A stretch of DNA of 64,000 bases from Diplocarpon mali (taxonomy: Eukaryota > Ascomycota > Leotiomycetes > Helotiales > Drepanopezizaceae): positions 62,633 through 126,632 of the forward strand of contig JAENRP010000034.1 of NCBI GenBank assembly GCA_024741835.1, read 5' to 3'. The notes beneath the pieces were generated by a model, which was not told the origin of the DNA, did not search any database, and saw only the letters and a list, made by a program, of their open reading frames with translations. Within the stretch, counting starts at the first letter, position 1; each line of letters begins with the position of its first letter. Of this stretch, positions 1 through 13,735 are shown piece by piece. A program made the position numbers and the translations under genes.

Positions 1-2417
1 CGGACGGTGGGTCTCTTTCCCCTCCATGGGCGGCCATTGGCGCGCTTGTTCGGAGATTTCCCATTGGGGACGGGAAGCTCGGAAAAGGGGGGTCCTGCAT
101 CTGGACCTCTTGAGCGGGAGCTGCATGACGCTGCGCATTTGCGAAGAGAGAGATTAGGCGAGAATGGAGGAACTCCGAGGCTGAGGATGGCTTGTGCCGG
201 GATGGAGGACGATGTGTTGCATCAGGCGGTGCGAGGGGGGAGCTTCGTGCCGCGAGCCAGGCCTGGGCCCATGATTCATGGCACGCGCATCTGCAGTCAT
301 GATGCTGCGGAGACAACACGCCAGCCTTTCGACTTATCGGGCTCCCGAGATCAGTCATCATCAAATCTCCTCGACCACGTAAGATGCGCAAGGTCAAAAC
401 ACCAACTACCAGCCTCTCCAGAGACATCACCTGCTTGTTGGACTGTGTCGGAGCCCTAGTCACCTGCTCCTCATGTGACTAGACATTTACTCGAGCGGCT
501 TGGCATGGTTTTGGCACTAGCTACTGTATTTACTTCGCGCTCTTGCGGAATAGCTTCGAGAGACAAGCTTTACAGCCACGAATATAATCAACGTATTCGA
601 GAAGCTCCATCGTTGTGCACAATCACCTAATGTGATACTAACAGGCTGTGTTTGGACCCCGAGGACCAGCGACACAGGGATGGGTGGTTCGTGAGCTGGA
701 GAGATGCAGAGTCTGGGTGCATTGCGCTCGTGTATACCGGGTTGGAAAAAGAGCCAAATACCGGGGTTGTATCGGGGCCTGCTTGGTTGAAAGGGTCAGG
801 AGAAGCGTATTCCTAAAACAAAAGAACCATGCGTGTAATTCGAATCTTACTCATCAATCAAGTGGTACGCTGTCGTTGGGACAACGGATAGCAGAGAACA
901 AGCTTCCCCTGTACTTCCCAACTCCTACTTTCAACCTTCCAAGACCAGGCAGACGGAGCAAGAAATTCTGTGTTTCCAAGAGTGTAAGAAGTCTAGCCTC
1001 GCTAGGGAGTCCTAACTCCCCGAGGCACCCCCCCCTTTCTCTATCTCTTTCCCAGGCTCTCGATCTATCCTACTCACGCAATCGATTCGTTCTGAGGAAT
1101 TACTGCTTCTCCCTTGCGCAGCTGGCTAAATCGTGAAGCCGCGTCTTTGCATGGTAGCACATATCAATATGACATAATGACAGCATTCTCCGGGCATCGC
1201 TCTGCAGTATAGAACCAGTCCCAACTACACGGGTTGCACATACACCCTCAGAACACACGCCTCTCACATCGCTTGTCGTACGAACACGGTGCGAAATAAA
1301 CGAAATGCAAATGCACCTTCGAAATACATGCCCCAACACTGCTCTGCAGTACTATCTCGGCACTAGCCACCAACAACGACAATGATAATCACAATAGACG
1401 GCGTTTCTAGGCCTTGAACTTCCTCCCCATACAGGTCTCACCCTTTTGCTTCAAGTCTCCTACGCTGGGCTGATTTCCATCACCCCTTTTGTGAAAATAC
1501 TGCTAGGCTTGGAAATTGCCCTAATAAGGCTCCGGAGATGATACTTGAACTCGTAGCACCTGATTAGGGGTCTTACAAAAGCATACCTAATGCTGGGGAT
1601 TGAGATCTGATGTTCAAGCCAGTCTTAAAAACATACATGCACACACGCGCACTCGCTAACACACTGAGTTTATCTCCGCACACGTGATATCTTCTCCCGT
1701 CTGCTCAGCTCTCCTCTGAAGGCATGAGGTGGCTCCATACGAGGTTCGAGGAGCTGATTTGGGGGAAATGAAAATCTGCCAGGATTTGCACTGCAAATAG
1801 GCTGGTTCCAGATCCGATTGACATTCTGTCGGGCAATCCAGGGCATGTGAGGCGGCTATGTACGAGGCTTCCAATGATTCCCTACTCGGCAGATGCAAAG
1901 CCGAGTAGATTTTGCATTGGAAACAGGCTGACAAGAGGCCGGAAGCAGGCTCGGTGGGTACTCGAAGGCCATTCGGGCTCTAGATCTTGAGGGCTATCAG
2001 CAGTTCGGTAAGAGGCTTGGAGATCCGACGTTTGAAATGCGCGATTTTGCCAGGATTTTGCGCTGGACGCAGCTTCAAATGACGTTCGAACGATATTCGA
2101 GCTTCGGGTCCTGGAAACATCTTTCGCCTCTTCCACTCCTTTAAGCTCTCAGCCTCTTTAAAAACTGTTCAACTACTCCGGACTAACGTACCGACGTAAA
2201 GTGTAAGGTGCAAAGCTAAGCGCAATCTCCCGAATTTGACATACAAGTTCCCTTTTCTAAACATTAGGAAAAATGCGTTTGGCACTAGAACAACCGAGTT
2301 TTGGATGAAATACTACAGAATCTTCAGAATCTATTATACTTTCTTGTGCTGAAGTAACATGATTAAAGGAGGATAACTACGTATCCACCATTAGAAGTAT
2401 GTAGATGCATAAGAGTA
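1..2417. other. No gene recognised
   Basis: Moderate-GC DNA with only short open frames, most lacking an ATG or overlapping one another. I see no family motif, no exon series and no RNA gene. The open frame from base 7 to 459 starts with GTG and has no recognisable domain. Confidence 0.5.
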
Positions 2418-3330
2418 ATGCTCCAAGTATATTCAGAGAACATTCTATGTTGCAAGAATACATGTGACCTAGAGGTACAGAAGTTGCACGGCTATTGCGA
2501 CTCCGACTGGGCAGGCGATAAAGGAAGTAGAGTATCTCACTCCAGAGCTGTCTTGATCCTCAACAACGGCATAATTACTGCCTCATCCAAACAACAAACC
2601 ATCATTGCTCTCTCCATAGAAGCTGAATACGTGGCCATGTGTAAATTTGCATAAGAAGCCTCGTGGGTCAGATAAGTAATTAAGGAAATAGGTTACAATT
2701 GCAATGATGCTAAGAAGGTAGAGATGATCTGTGATAATCAAGGGGCTCTCCACCTTATAGAGAATCCTGAATATCACTAACGAACTAAGCCTATCGACAT
2801 AAAATTCCACTATATACGGCAATAACTTAGGAAAGGCCATTTGGATCTCTAGTATATCAACACCAGAGAGAACGCCACAGATGGCTTCACAAAGAGCCTA
2901 AATAGCTCGAACCACGCCGCCTTTGTCAAATTGCTGAATATGCAAGTTCTGCACCTCAAATAAGGGGTGATTTCATACTCAAGGGTGGAGCGCGCTAGCC
3001 AACTCAACTCCAGCTCTAACTTCTGCAGATTGATTTTTGGAGGAAACTGTGTGTTAAAACAAAAATTGATGACGTCACATATATGCTGGCGAGAACCTTC
3101 AAAGGTCTCCCCAAAGGGGTGTGTTGCAAGAATACATATCATATATGTGTCATATGACTTAGTGGCAGTGTCAAGGAGGCACTTACCTTAAATAGCTCTT
3201 AGTTAGAGAGCTCTCTCTTAAACCTCAAGACAACCAACAATCGTCGTTTGCAACTCCTACTTTCTCGTGCACTCTTCTAGTTTACAATTGTGTCTACTAT
3301 CAGAGCATATCCTCACTACATTCTATTCAT
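2418..3330 (+). mobile_element. Decayed Ty1/Copia retrotransposon, RNase H end and probable 3' LTR
   Basis: A reading frame from about 2470 translates to the Copia-type RNase H: GYCDSDWAGD, then SSKQQTIIALSIEAEY, and after stops DNQGALHLIENPEY, KPIDIKFHYIR, ENATDGFTKSL. These are the standard RNase H blocks of Ty1/Copia pol, in the right order. The frame is broken by stops near 2654, 2671, 2780 and 2826, so it is a pseudogene. A purine-rich stretch (aaataagggg, about 2958-2967) follows the domain, as a polypurine tract should, so 2968 to about 3310 is plausibly the 3' LTR. I could not find its second copy, so the LTR limits are a guess. No upstream gag, integrase or RT remains. It is less AT-rich than the elements at 35-57 kb. 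Confidence 0.8.
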
Positions 3331-6300
3331 CATCAAGTTATTTAGTTTACTTCTTACGTGGAGAAGTTAGGAGATTTATCCAGATGGCACTTTAAGAGTA
3401 GATAATATTAAAAAGCTAACGGCTTTCAAAGTACTGCGCCTCATCGAAGGAGGGGTGAAACGTACATTCTGCTGCACAGCAATTTTAAATGAATACTACA
3501 TTTTTCAAGCTATTGTTGCTGTTGACAGAAGGCTGGGTCTTTTCAAGTGATAAGTTGAATTTTCCCTATTGATTTTTCAAATTCTGCCACTTGGCTTGAA
3601 ATTGAAACGGTGTACTGTGATTGAGCTCGCAGTATCTAGAGCCGCTCTTGATTTGAAAGTTGTTGAATTTGACATAGCAGAAATCGACGCTGAATTCACT
3701 TTTGAGCACGCTGAGTTTGACGCAATCAAGTTCGACACTGCATTCCGGCTGGACTGGCTCCCTCTTTCATCCCGCTTCACAGCCTTGGTAATCGCCCTCG
3801 ATTTGCGAAATTGTACCTTCATTATTGTCAATGGTGTATTCGGTACTGAAACATGCTATTCGATAGCAGCAGATTCGGCACGGCTATATTCGGAGGTAGT
3901 TTCGACTTTCAAGTTTTCCAAAGCCGCATTCTCGCTTGATCTAGCCGATACTGAGATCGGATGTTTGACGGCAGGGAACGCTCGACGGGACCTGCATCGA
4001 GGCGGGTTTCATCTGTCTTAGCAAGATATTCGATTTGAGGAGATTTGATCCTTCGGTATTCGATATCATCGAGCTCGGTCAGGCCGGGCAAGATTGCATT
4101 CTTATTCGGTAGCTCTGCCTGTGAAATTCGATGTTCAGAGGCAAGAATTTGGTATTGGTGAGTTCGGTCAGGTCGTTCTCGCACTGGCTGTGCAAAGGAA
4201 CATTCTCGATTGGTGTAGATGCTTCTGCAATCCGATGCTCGGAAGCACGGAATCCAAAAGTAACATTGTACTCGAAAGGTGGCAAGTTCGGCAGGGGCCG
4301 AGTATGACGTTACTTGAGGTTCGAAAAGAGGAGATTCGGTCTGACGAGGCTAGTCTCGCACTTATCGTCGGTCGGGTTGAAATCGATCTCATATTCAAGC
4401 TCAGTATCTGCGCTTCTGGGGCTGACTTGAATCGACAAGAGCGATAGATTCGACAGGTACAAATTCGCCAGGAGCTTCGATCAGCCTACAGCCAATCTGG
4501 GCAGAGGTGACAAGCTTGAATAGGCGCCGCCGGGGAGTCGATCTTGCCCTTTGGTCTTGACAGAAGCCAAGGCAACTAACTGTAGGAGGCGATCTTTGAA
4601 AAGTAACGCGTTACTCTCTGAAAGCTCGACCTCTGACAGACATAGTAGAATTTCGAACATGAGCGTTAATAAAGCGAAAGTAAAGTGCCCCTCGTAATAT
4701 GAATTCGTCTTTCTTATTTACTAAGAATGGGGCTAGAACCAATACCGGCTTCGATCAAGTTCTATGACGCGGATCACGCCCTCAGCTGCCGGCTTGACCT
4801 TGACTTATTCTCTTCTTATATTGGAATTAGTTTATCTTGATTCCGGATTTTCTGGCAGTTAAAGAGGCATCTTAGCGAGATGAGCACGTCGGCTAAGTAA
4901 AGTGGAACATACATTTTATATCCATGATCCCCACATGCAATATCAAGAGCAAGCATACGAGTAGGTTTTGTGATGCTAATTAAGACCTTTATTAGGCAGT
5001 TAGCGCGAACGCATTCTTGCCTGAGACCAAAATCTTGATATGCTCGCTTGTTCGAGCAGCCCGTCGGTAGAGCTCTTACTACTGATGTAGAAGAGGTTCG
5101 AGGAGGTAGATGTTGGAGAGGTCGAGGTTCGAAGGGTTTGAGGTTCAAAGTTACAAAAGGGGAGACATTCCCCAGGTTCGGGATTCGAGATTCAAGGTCG
5201 CAAAAGCTCTTGAAAGGATGTAGAAGCTGAGCAGGCAAAATTGGTTTCAAAAGCCGCCAATGGATCAAGCTCTCTACTAGGAGTAGTAAATAGCCGTCTG
5301 ATAGTGAGTTTAAAAGGGATCAAGAACATACTCATTGATTATAAAAACTGATTCAGTAGGCCTGCATGGTCGACACCCTGAATTCGGAACATTCGGCGCG
5401 CAAATCTGACTTTGGACTCTAGAGCTGTAGAATTGTAGAACTGACGCAAACCCTCACTATACGGCAAGCCCACTGTTACTGGCAGTAAAGGGCCGCCTGA
5501 TGATAAGCTTAGAGAGGATTTAACATATAAAAATTGACTGCAGAATCGGATTCAAGCCCGAACCGTCACCAACACGTACTCTGAAGCTTAACATTTCGAT
5601 CGATTTTCTGTATTCCAAGGATGCGCAACTCGAGCCTTGACGTAGGAGAGGTACAAAGAGTATAGATCGATCGCCAAAGGCCGCAAAAACACACATTGAA
5701 CGAGGTCGCAAACGAACGGTACTCGAGTACTAGAAACCAACCACGCGACGCGAAAGACGCGTCAAGAGGATGCAAAGAGCAGGTCAGATTGATCGGTGCT
5801 AAACTCTTGATCTTCATATACCAACCACGCTCATGACTTCCTTGCGCAGATCACCAGAGACGAGAGGTGATTTACGAGCTGGGAAAATCAAGAGTTGGAC
5901 CGTATTCCGGTCTGTATTTCGGTCTGTATCACCAGCTGGTCTTGGGTGCGAATTAGTAGAGCTGTTTTGGCTTATCACGTGACCGTACATCGTCGCTACT
6001 ATTTCAAGACTCGCTGTAGTAATTAATCACCAAATATTGCCGTTTTTTACTAGACCTAGATATTGAGATGGGATTTCTTCACAAACCAACAAGTGCGCCG
6101 GTTTACGCGTCAGGACCGCGTATATATAATAATAATGCACCTGGGAGTTAGTGAGATGATCTGGTTTTCGGGTATGGTAACACGGAGACTAGAGCTCGAG
6201 CTGGATATGATTGTTGTAAGTTGTCAACATGCCGCTCACATCCTGGCTGAGCCTCAAACACCTGCGGAACCTTCAGCGTCATTCTATCGGTCCCTCACAA

Positions 6301-8778
6301 CAGGCACACAAATCATCACCAGCGTACATAGGTGTATGTGTATGTACATCTTGTTAACGGTAAAAGGGGTGAAAGGGAGTCAGCTAAGGTAGGTATGCCC
6401 TGGGGGTAACAATGGAATCAAGACCTCGAGTCTTTTCTGAGCGAGAGGCACGTCCAGTCCTTCGCGTCTGATATCTAAGCAGTGAGTATTGAACTTCTGG
6501 CCCCGGGTTCTCTCCCTGTTCAAGGGAGCCTGGTGAAGAGATTCAAGAGAAGTTGAGGTGACGCCTGCGCCCCATGCTAATGCCAACTTGCCCATGTTGG
6601 CTTCTTTGAAACCTGATCTTGCTAAAGGTTGGGATGTCTAATGTAGATGAAGATTTCCATTGAAGGTCTATTTGAGTCTTCCGAGATAAAGGACATGACT
6701 GAAATGTACGTGTTGTAGAGCATGACAGCAATAGCCACTGCATACGGCTCGCCTGTCTCCATGACCACTGTCAGCTTGGAAGGCCATGATAGTAAGAATC
6801 TCCCAAAAGACTTGTGTGGCAAGCCAGAGAGCATCGTGGTCTTTCACGCTCCAGACGCTGACTATGGATTGGCGATTTACCGACTCGCTTCGCGTGCGAA
6901 AACCTCCAGACTCCGGGTTGACCAAATGGGAAACATCAACATCACGTGCGCGAGCTCGTGCGCACGCGGATCACGGGGGAGGGGTGTGGGCCTGCTCTCT
7001 GTATCCGGAGGGATGCGACGGATGTAAGGAGGCAAGTTGGTGAGAACCGGGTGCAGGATGTGGGTGCGCGGGGTGCGTGGCAGAGGGTTCGGGCGCTGAG
7101 TTGATCTAGGGGAATGAAGGCGATTCATCAGTGGCTTTGCCAGGATGAGCTGGGAATAGGACGAAGTCAGGATGGGTTGCGAGGATGAGTTTGAGGCGAG
7201 GGTTGATAGAGGAGCAGAGGAGCACGGGGGTAGAGGGTTGAGGGTTGAGGGAAGCGGCGCGGGAGGACGTGGAAGGGAGAGAGAAGTGATGGCTCTGCCC
7301 GCTAGAGATGATTTCGGAGTCATCTGCATTCGGGGCTTTTATGGGACGGGGTTTGCGACGATGAGACCGAGGAGTTGGCATGAGAAGGGGATAGTGGGAA
7401 GAATCGGATGAAATTATGCGCGGAGAGAAAGCGAGTCTTGCCAGGGACAAGATTTCCAGTCGTATGTACTTATCTCTGGCCCGCCACGCACATGATGCAA
7501 ACGATACGAGATCACGTGCATCCGTCCAGGACGGAACTTGTTAGACCCCAGGCACTCGGTGGAAGTGGACCATAACGGGTGCTCTTCACCTTGAGCGCAT
7601 GCTCCGGGCGAGAATGAGGCAGATCGTGGATCGTAGATCTCGAGTCCCCAGGTAGTCAAGCAAGAGCTCATTGACCGCAGGGACAAACAAGCACCGAGGT
7701 CCCGAGCGGTACGGGACGGGTTGCGCGTGTGGGATGCGTGGTGGAGAGTGCCCTTTTCCCCGAGGATTGGATCTCCAGGCCAGCCTCTCTTCCACGCTTT
7801 AAATAGAAGAATAGATGGCGAGTAGAGGACAGAATCCACGCTTGAAATAGAAGAACGAATGGCGAATAGGAGACAGAATCTTGAAACGAGCGCCTCCCAC
7901 ACGCGAAGTGGTCACGGTGGCCGGAAAGATGCAGCGTGGGTATACATAGGATTCACGTGGAATATGCATACTTGTATATTACAAATACTCTTATGCCCGA
8001 AGTAAGGATGTCCCGGGGGAAGTCTATATTTGGCTCTCGGCGCGCGGCACTCGGCGCGCGGCTCTCGGCTCTCGGCTGATCAGATGAAGTCCTGGCCCAA
8101 GTCCAGCCTCTGCTGGCTGCGAGAGGAGATTCCTACGAAGCGCGATGCCCTCCCTCGGTATGTATGGCTTGCACAGCAGACAGTGAGACCGGTTGCGACT
8201 GATCATGTTCCCCAACAACAATCCCCTGGTGGCTGCGTCGACGAATATCCGGCAACGATGGGTTTCGGGGCTGGCTTTCTACGCTCGCCGTCTACGCCAG
8301 TACGGCAGCGCAGCTTTCGAACCGCAGATTGCCACGGTCCTTGAACCCCGCACGGCGTCGAGTCGACCAACCGCTCCTACTCGTCCTCACGAACCCTGAG
8401 CCGAAACATCATCGATATTCTCAACCCGCAAGACCCTTCCTCTCTACTTCCCAACTCCTCGCGACGGTCTTCCGTTGAAGCTTGGTGGTGGTGCTAGTCA
8501 CGTGTCGCTCCAGACCGAGAGTTGCGTTGTCGTCAGAGGCTAGGATCCCGTAGAGATCCACTCCCAATCTAACGCCCCTCGCGAGGCAAATATATGCAAG
8601 CACTCCCTTTCTGGGTCGGCCACGGTTGATCATCATTCCCAGCCGATCGTACCAGGGGATTCGAGCATCTTTTGAGGTGGAAGTGATTCAAAATAAGAAC
8701 GCGAACAACCGGATAGGTAGAGAGTCGTCGCATGCGTTTTCTAAACCGCAGTATATTAGAGTACATAACTATGTAAGA
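3331..8778. other. Gene-poor stretch, nothing recognised
   Basis: Many short frames on both strands but none with a recognisable domain or splice pattern. Between about 3560 and 5250 the sequence is unusually rich in TTCGA/TCGAA-like hexamers in loose repetition, which may be a decayed repeat. I cannot identify a unit length. Confidence 0.4.
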
Positions 8779-8995
8779 CATATATGTACATAAACATATA
8801 TGTGGATATATGTATACATACATACACATATATACACATACATACACATACATACATACACATATACATACATACACATACACATACATACACATATATA
8901 CACATACATACATACACATACACATACGTACACATACATACATACACGTATATACATACCTTCATACCTTCACTTACATCGACATATTTTGATAT
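8779..8995. repeat. CATA/TACA microsatellite
   Basis: About 215 bp built of CATA, CACATA and TATA units on the + strand. It opens artificial frames of alternating Tyr/Ile/His/Thr (+) or Tyr/Val/Cys/Met (-). These frames should not be taken for genes. Confidence 0.95.
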
Positions 8996-9964
8996 ACACA
9001 TACATCTATAAACGTGTGATTTACCGCCCATCGAGAGGACAACCTACTCCGGCCAGTTCCCAAGTTTTGAAGCATCTGCCTCCAGGTTTGGAGTAGATGA
9101 TTCGCATCGCTTGCCTTTCCAATTGGTCAGAACTCCTACTCTGAGGTAGATCTCGGCCCTGGTCCCGATCCACCGCCGGCGAGAATCCCATCACTCGACA
9201 CCATGGAAACGGGAGTTATCCCCATCGGTATTCCTCACTTGCCAAGATTCCCAACCCGGATTGTTTGGTTCCCGCAGGAAGAGAGGGGAAGAAAGCTGCG
9301 GAGATCCGAAACATCGCAGCTGGAGGCTGGAACCCCCATTCCATTCCCTTGCGGACACAGGACTCCACCGCAGTATGGCTGTACCAAGTCCCTCGAAGTA
9401 TGGTCGGTGACGCAGGTTACGGCCAGGCAAGCCGTCGCAGTCGGTATATGACGTTGATCAATCGTATGTACCAGGTGTGGCATCCCACAGTGGTAATAGT
9501 CGGACCAGACACTCATTCTCATTTCTACATACGTTGCTCGATATTCCTCTGACAATAACGCAGCCACTCGACGGGAACAGATCAGACTACAAGTAGGACG
9601 CTCCTACGGCGGTGTATCATGTGACTTGCCAGCCACCCCCGTCATGCCAGGGGGATCCTTGGCGGTCAGTAGTCGGTGGGTACCACCTCAATCCGGCAGG
9701 CTTCCACCCCCTGACTTAGCGCCTCCGAGTTTTACAAAGAAACCCCGAATTCGTTTCCACATCTACTTCTTCCAACCCTCACCCTCACCCACGCTCATTC
9801 AACCCAACCCGCCTCGTCGCCGTGAACGTATTACGTCTGTCTCTGTACATCCGAATAACAGATGACGACGTCGGCGTCAACCACGTCAACGTCAACGTGC
9901 CCGTGATTACTTCTCCCTCCCCCACGCTCATTTGTCTGGTCCATCTCACTCGTTCGACGGCACC
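8996..9964. other. Intergenic region upstream of the protease gene
   Basis: No supported gene. The 100 bp before the ATG at 9965 are C/T-rich, as is usual for a fungal 5' leader. No TATA box or defined binding site stands out. Confidence 0.4.
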
Positions 9965-12202
9965 ATGATTTCCTTTCTTTCAACCGTCACCATCGCCGCT
10001 TCGCTTACTTCTCTCGGCTACGGATCCGCGATCCCCGACTCTCTCAGTCCCCCATCTCTTCGACGCGACGTTGGGATCTTGAGGCTCCCAGTCCACGCGA
10101 CCCGGCATAGCAGGAAGCGACAAAGTCCGGATCAGGTCGAGAATTACATGACCGGCACGCGATATGTCGTAGATTGTACGTGCCCTTTCTACGCCGCGCT
10201 CATCCGGCGAAGATGAGAGAAGAAGAAGAGACGTTCAAAAGGGAAGAGAGAAGCTAGCTGACACCGATATCTCAGTTGCAATCGGAACTCCGCCTCAACT
10301 CATTTCCCTCACTCTTGACACTGGGTCTTCCGAGACTTGGGTCAACCCTACGTGCTCTTCTGCTCGGGGGGATTTGGATATCAATCTCTGCAATAGACTC
10401 CCACGCTACGCTGCTAATGCTTCCTCGACTGCGGTTGATCTCGGCGCTACTAATGACCTGATATATGGAAAGGGAACATGTCGCCTCAGGTACTATTCGG
10501 ACAACGTCGACATCGGAGGTATGCTTCTTCTCGCACTGCCGCCGTCTGCTGAGCTGACCATACCCTTGCAGGCACAATTATCAAGGGGCAACAGTTCGGT
10601 GTCTCCAGCATAAGCAGTTCGCTGCCCACTGGCTTCATTGGTGTCGGAACTGGAATTGAACTGACCGGCTACCCCGCCATACTCGATTCCATGGCCACCC
10701 AGGGCCTCATCAACAGCCGCGCTTTCAGTCTTGACTTGAGAAGTTTTGAGTCACCTGACGGTACCATCATCTTTGGCGGCATCGACACGGGAAGGTACCG
10801 GGGGCCCTTGGAGAAGCTGCCCATCATCCCCGTCCAGGAGTCCCCGGACAAATACCCCCGCTACTGGGTCCACGTGACCTCGATCGGCATCACCAAGCCC
10901 GGAGAAGCGAAGAAGCTATATCCTCCAACTTCTACCGACCCTAAAGGTCAGCCTGCCTTCCTGGATAGCGGTGGAACCGTCACTCGCCTTCCAACCGCCC
11001 TCGTTGCTGCTATCGTTGCCGATTTTCCAGGTGCTGTTGAGGACGGAAACACGGGCATCTACGCGGTCGACTGTGCTGTTGCTGATATGAACGGTACCGT
11101 TGACTTTGGGTTTGGCAACACGGTTATCAATGTCCCATACCAGGAGTTCATGTGGCACATTTCGGGTTTCTGTTACCTCGGTCTTGCCGCTGATGATAAG
11201 ATGTCAATCCTGGGAGCCTCATTCTTGAGAGCTGCTTTTCTTGTGGTCGATCAAGACAACCGGAACATTCATCTCGCCAACTCAGCGAACTGCGGAACTA
11301 ATCTGGTCGCTATTGGTAAAGGTGTCGATGCCGTTCCTTCGCTGACGGGTGACTGTGCTGCGGCCTTGCCGACTTCACCTACCACTTCCAACTCCACGTC
11401 GCGTACAGCTTCTGGTAGTCGCCCCACCCCGACACCGACAGAAGTATTGGGAGCGGCGCATATCCAGGCAAACCACAGCTCTATCTATTCAACTATCCAC
11501 ACGACGGTCTTCTCGACCCTGTACGTCACGAAGACGCAAAATTACATGACCAGCACTGCGTACTCGACTGCGTACGCCACTTCCGCTGGTGTGATCACTC
11601 AAAAAGTTGTCGCATACACCACGATTTGCCCACTCACCGAAAAAGCTACCCCGACGTCTTCGGCTCATCACCAGTACCAGACTAACGAAATTACGAAGAC
11701 CTTCTTCTCTACGATGACCTACACGATTTCCACGTGCCCGGGAGCTGTTACATACTGTCCATATAATCAAACAGCAATCACCACGATGCCGGTCTCAACC
11801 TCGGTGCACACCGAACGCTACATGGTCGCTACGATTGGAGGGATCCGAGTGGCACCCTACGAGCTGATTGCCAACCCAGCTCCTGTCGCACCCGCCATTC
11901 CAATCGTATACCCAGTGCCCCGGCAAAGCTTGCCGGGCAAGCCGGTGATGCACACGCCAGTCCCTTACAAACCATCGATTCCAGCTGCCGCACTCGAGCC
12001 CGTCTTTTACAGCACTGTCCCAGCCTTCTCCGCCACGCCGATGAGGACTCTTCTGGCCGACTCTTCCGCGTATGGTACTGGTCGCCCGACCGGCAGTATT
12101 CCATACAGCACCAGTCCGCCTTTTAGGAGTGCGGCCGTGATGACGAGAGGAAATCTCTGGGCCGTTGCGGCCGCTGCATTGGGATTACTTGTGATGGCTT
12201 AG
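9965..12202 (+). CDS. GPI-anchored aspartyl protease (pepsin/yapsin type)
   Basis: Three exons: 9965-10175, 10276-10518, 10572-12202 (694 aa). Introns of 100 and 53 nt have GTACGT and GTATGC donors and CAG acceptors. A secretion signal (residues 1 to about 22) precedes a short propeptide ending at a dibasic Kex2-like site, SRKR (about 53-56). The pepsin fold starts at FAIGTPPQ (71-78). The two catalytic aspartates are in DTGSS (Asp85) and LDSGG (Asp283), so both lobes are intact. After about residue 410 comes a Ser/Thr/Pro/Tyr-rich stalk with cell-wall-protein-like TVxSTxxxT and STCPGAVTYC motifs. The last ~17 residues are hydrophobic (AVAAAALGLLVMA), as in a GPI-anchor signal. Known for the family: cleavage of secreted or wall proteins at the cell surface; the substrate cannot be inferred. 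The start is supported because the signal peptide begins exactly there. The stalk is longer than in many yapsins. Confidence 0.9.
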
Positions 12203-13351
12203 AATACCAGCACCGAGCCGGTGCATCCTATGGGAAGGAGAGATGTAATGAGCGAATCTTCTCCTGGAACTCTCTTGTATGCGGCACTGGCTCATGGGCT
12301 CGTACGGACAGTGAAGGAGATGGGATACCCTGTATATGGGGGCTTCGAATATTTGCGAGGAGGTGGGAGCACGTCACTGGGTGGTGAATGTTTGAAGTTC
12401 GCGTCATCAGAGGACTATTAATTGTACGTAAGCTTTATTAGCCTAGTTAAATTTATTACTCTTACGGATGCGAAGCGGTATGAGGCTTGAGAACCGGGTG
12501 TGCGTGCTTCATGTGGTGCCTGGTTGCGAGAGACGGGTTGAGTACAAGGTGATGGTCGATGGCTGGGGAAATGTCCCTCTGCCACGCACCACGCACCCCG
12601 TCTCTTGCTGTGCGAGGACGGAGAACGGTATACTCGGAAGGGTTTGCTTGTCCGTTGATTGTTGGGGAGGGGGTTCCCTCCCTCTCTCCCCAAAATCTCC
12701 TCCAAGAGGATGCCAACCGACTTAGTAGGAGAGAATAGGTCTCCCGGGCAGAGAAGGCCACGCAGAGGCGGCGGAAGGGGGATTCTTCACGGCAGGTTTG
12801 ACATCAGGATGGAGCTGAGCTGCTGGCCAGGTTATCTTCCCCACCCCCCGAGAATGGTCGCACTGATTGATGCATTCGCCAGAGCGCCTCTCGCCGCACG
12901 TAGCGCAAGATGCCCGAGTCCCACGAGGAACTCGAGTCGGCTGGACTGCCCGCTCAGGCCGTTCGCGCCCTCGGGTCCGAACAGCACGGGCGGAGGTCGA
13001 TTCGAAGAGCTGGACTGCACTCGGATCGCGCATGGCGGCGGGGGCGGTTGCGAGTCGCTCGTCTCGAGCGGGATCGTTGCTCTGCCGGGTTGGCGTGGAA
13101 ACCGAACGGCCTACGACGAGGTCGAGGAGAGGCTGCTTTGGCTGGTGAACTGAATGCGTGGCCGGATCTGCGGGTGCTGGGGCGGATGGATGAGGATGCG
13201 ATGGAGGGGATCTCTTGTCTGTAGATAGCCTTGGAATGTACTCTGCATGATACGGTGTCCGAGACTGTGTGTAATTCCTCTGCTGCTGTCGGTGTGCGGC
13301 GTACGTAAATAGATGGCCACTGGCGAGATGGGCACGATGCCCTCGCTTGCC

Positions 13352-13356
13352 NNNNN
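13352..13356. other. Assembly gap (5 N)
   Basis: Five consecutive undetermined bases. The true size of the gap is unknown. Confidence 0.99.
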
Positions 13357-13456
13357 AGCTGGGACGAGACGCGCGGTTGGAGGGCTGGATGGCCCTGGTC
13401 GGAGAAGGGGAATCGAGTTGCGACTCAACACATGGCCACATTGCAGAGAACCACGG

Positions 13457-13497
13457 GAGCATCTCGAGCATCTCGAGCATCTCGAACATCTCGAACC
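13457..13497. repeat. 9-bp tandem repeat (CATCTCGAG/A)
   Basis: Four to five head-to-tail copies of a 9-mer, with the last copies changed at one base. It gives the repeated EML or EHL peptides seen in spurious frames. Confidence 0.9.
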
Positions 13498-13735
13498 CTT
13501 TCCAGAGCCTCCATGCCGCTCGGTCGGAAACACTGCGATGCATCTCTCTGTCCGTGGTTCTGGGCCCCTGCGCCGCTTGCGCCTCACGCTAAGGCTACCC
13601 CTTAAAGGGGAAAACCCCGCCCACCTGGAAAAACAAACAACGAGACTCCCCTCCATCTCCGTTCCATCCTCACAACCACACCTCAACTTGACAGCTTCAT
13701 CATCGTCACCTCCGGTTCATTCCTCTCCGCCCGAG

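Larger units (their letters stand above)
12203..13735. other. Intergenic region with assembly gap
   Basis: Between two same-strand genes. Overlapping long open frames here are GC-driven and run in several frames at once; none has a domain. Bases 13352-13356 are N, a short unresolved gap, so any frame crossing it is unreliable. Confidence 0.5.

Noticed and set aside
6622..6925. Short hydrophobic frame on the minus strand (LTVVMETGEPYAVAIAVMLY)
   Set aside because: Isolated, no start context, no neighbouring exon in a compatible frame; not enough for a gene or relic call.
8569..9096. Frames of Tyr/Cys/Met/Val or His/Thr/Tyr repeats
   Set aside because: Products of the CATA microsatellite, not genes.
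12722..13686. Several long overlapping frames near the N gap
   Set aside because: They run in opposite and multiple frames because of high GC and short repeats, cross the undetermined bases, and show no domain.
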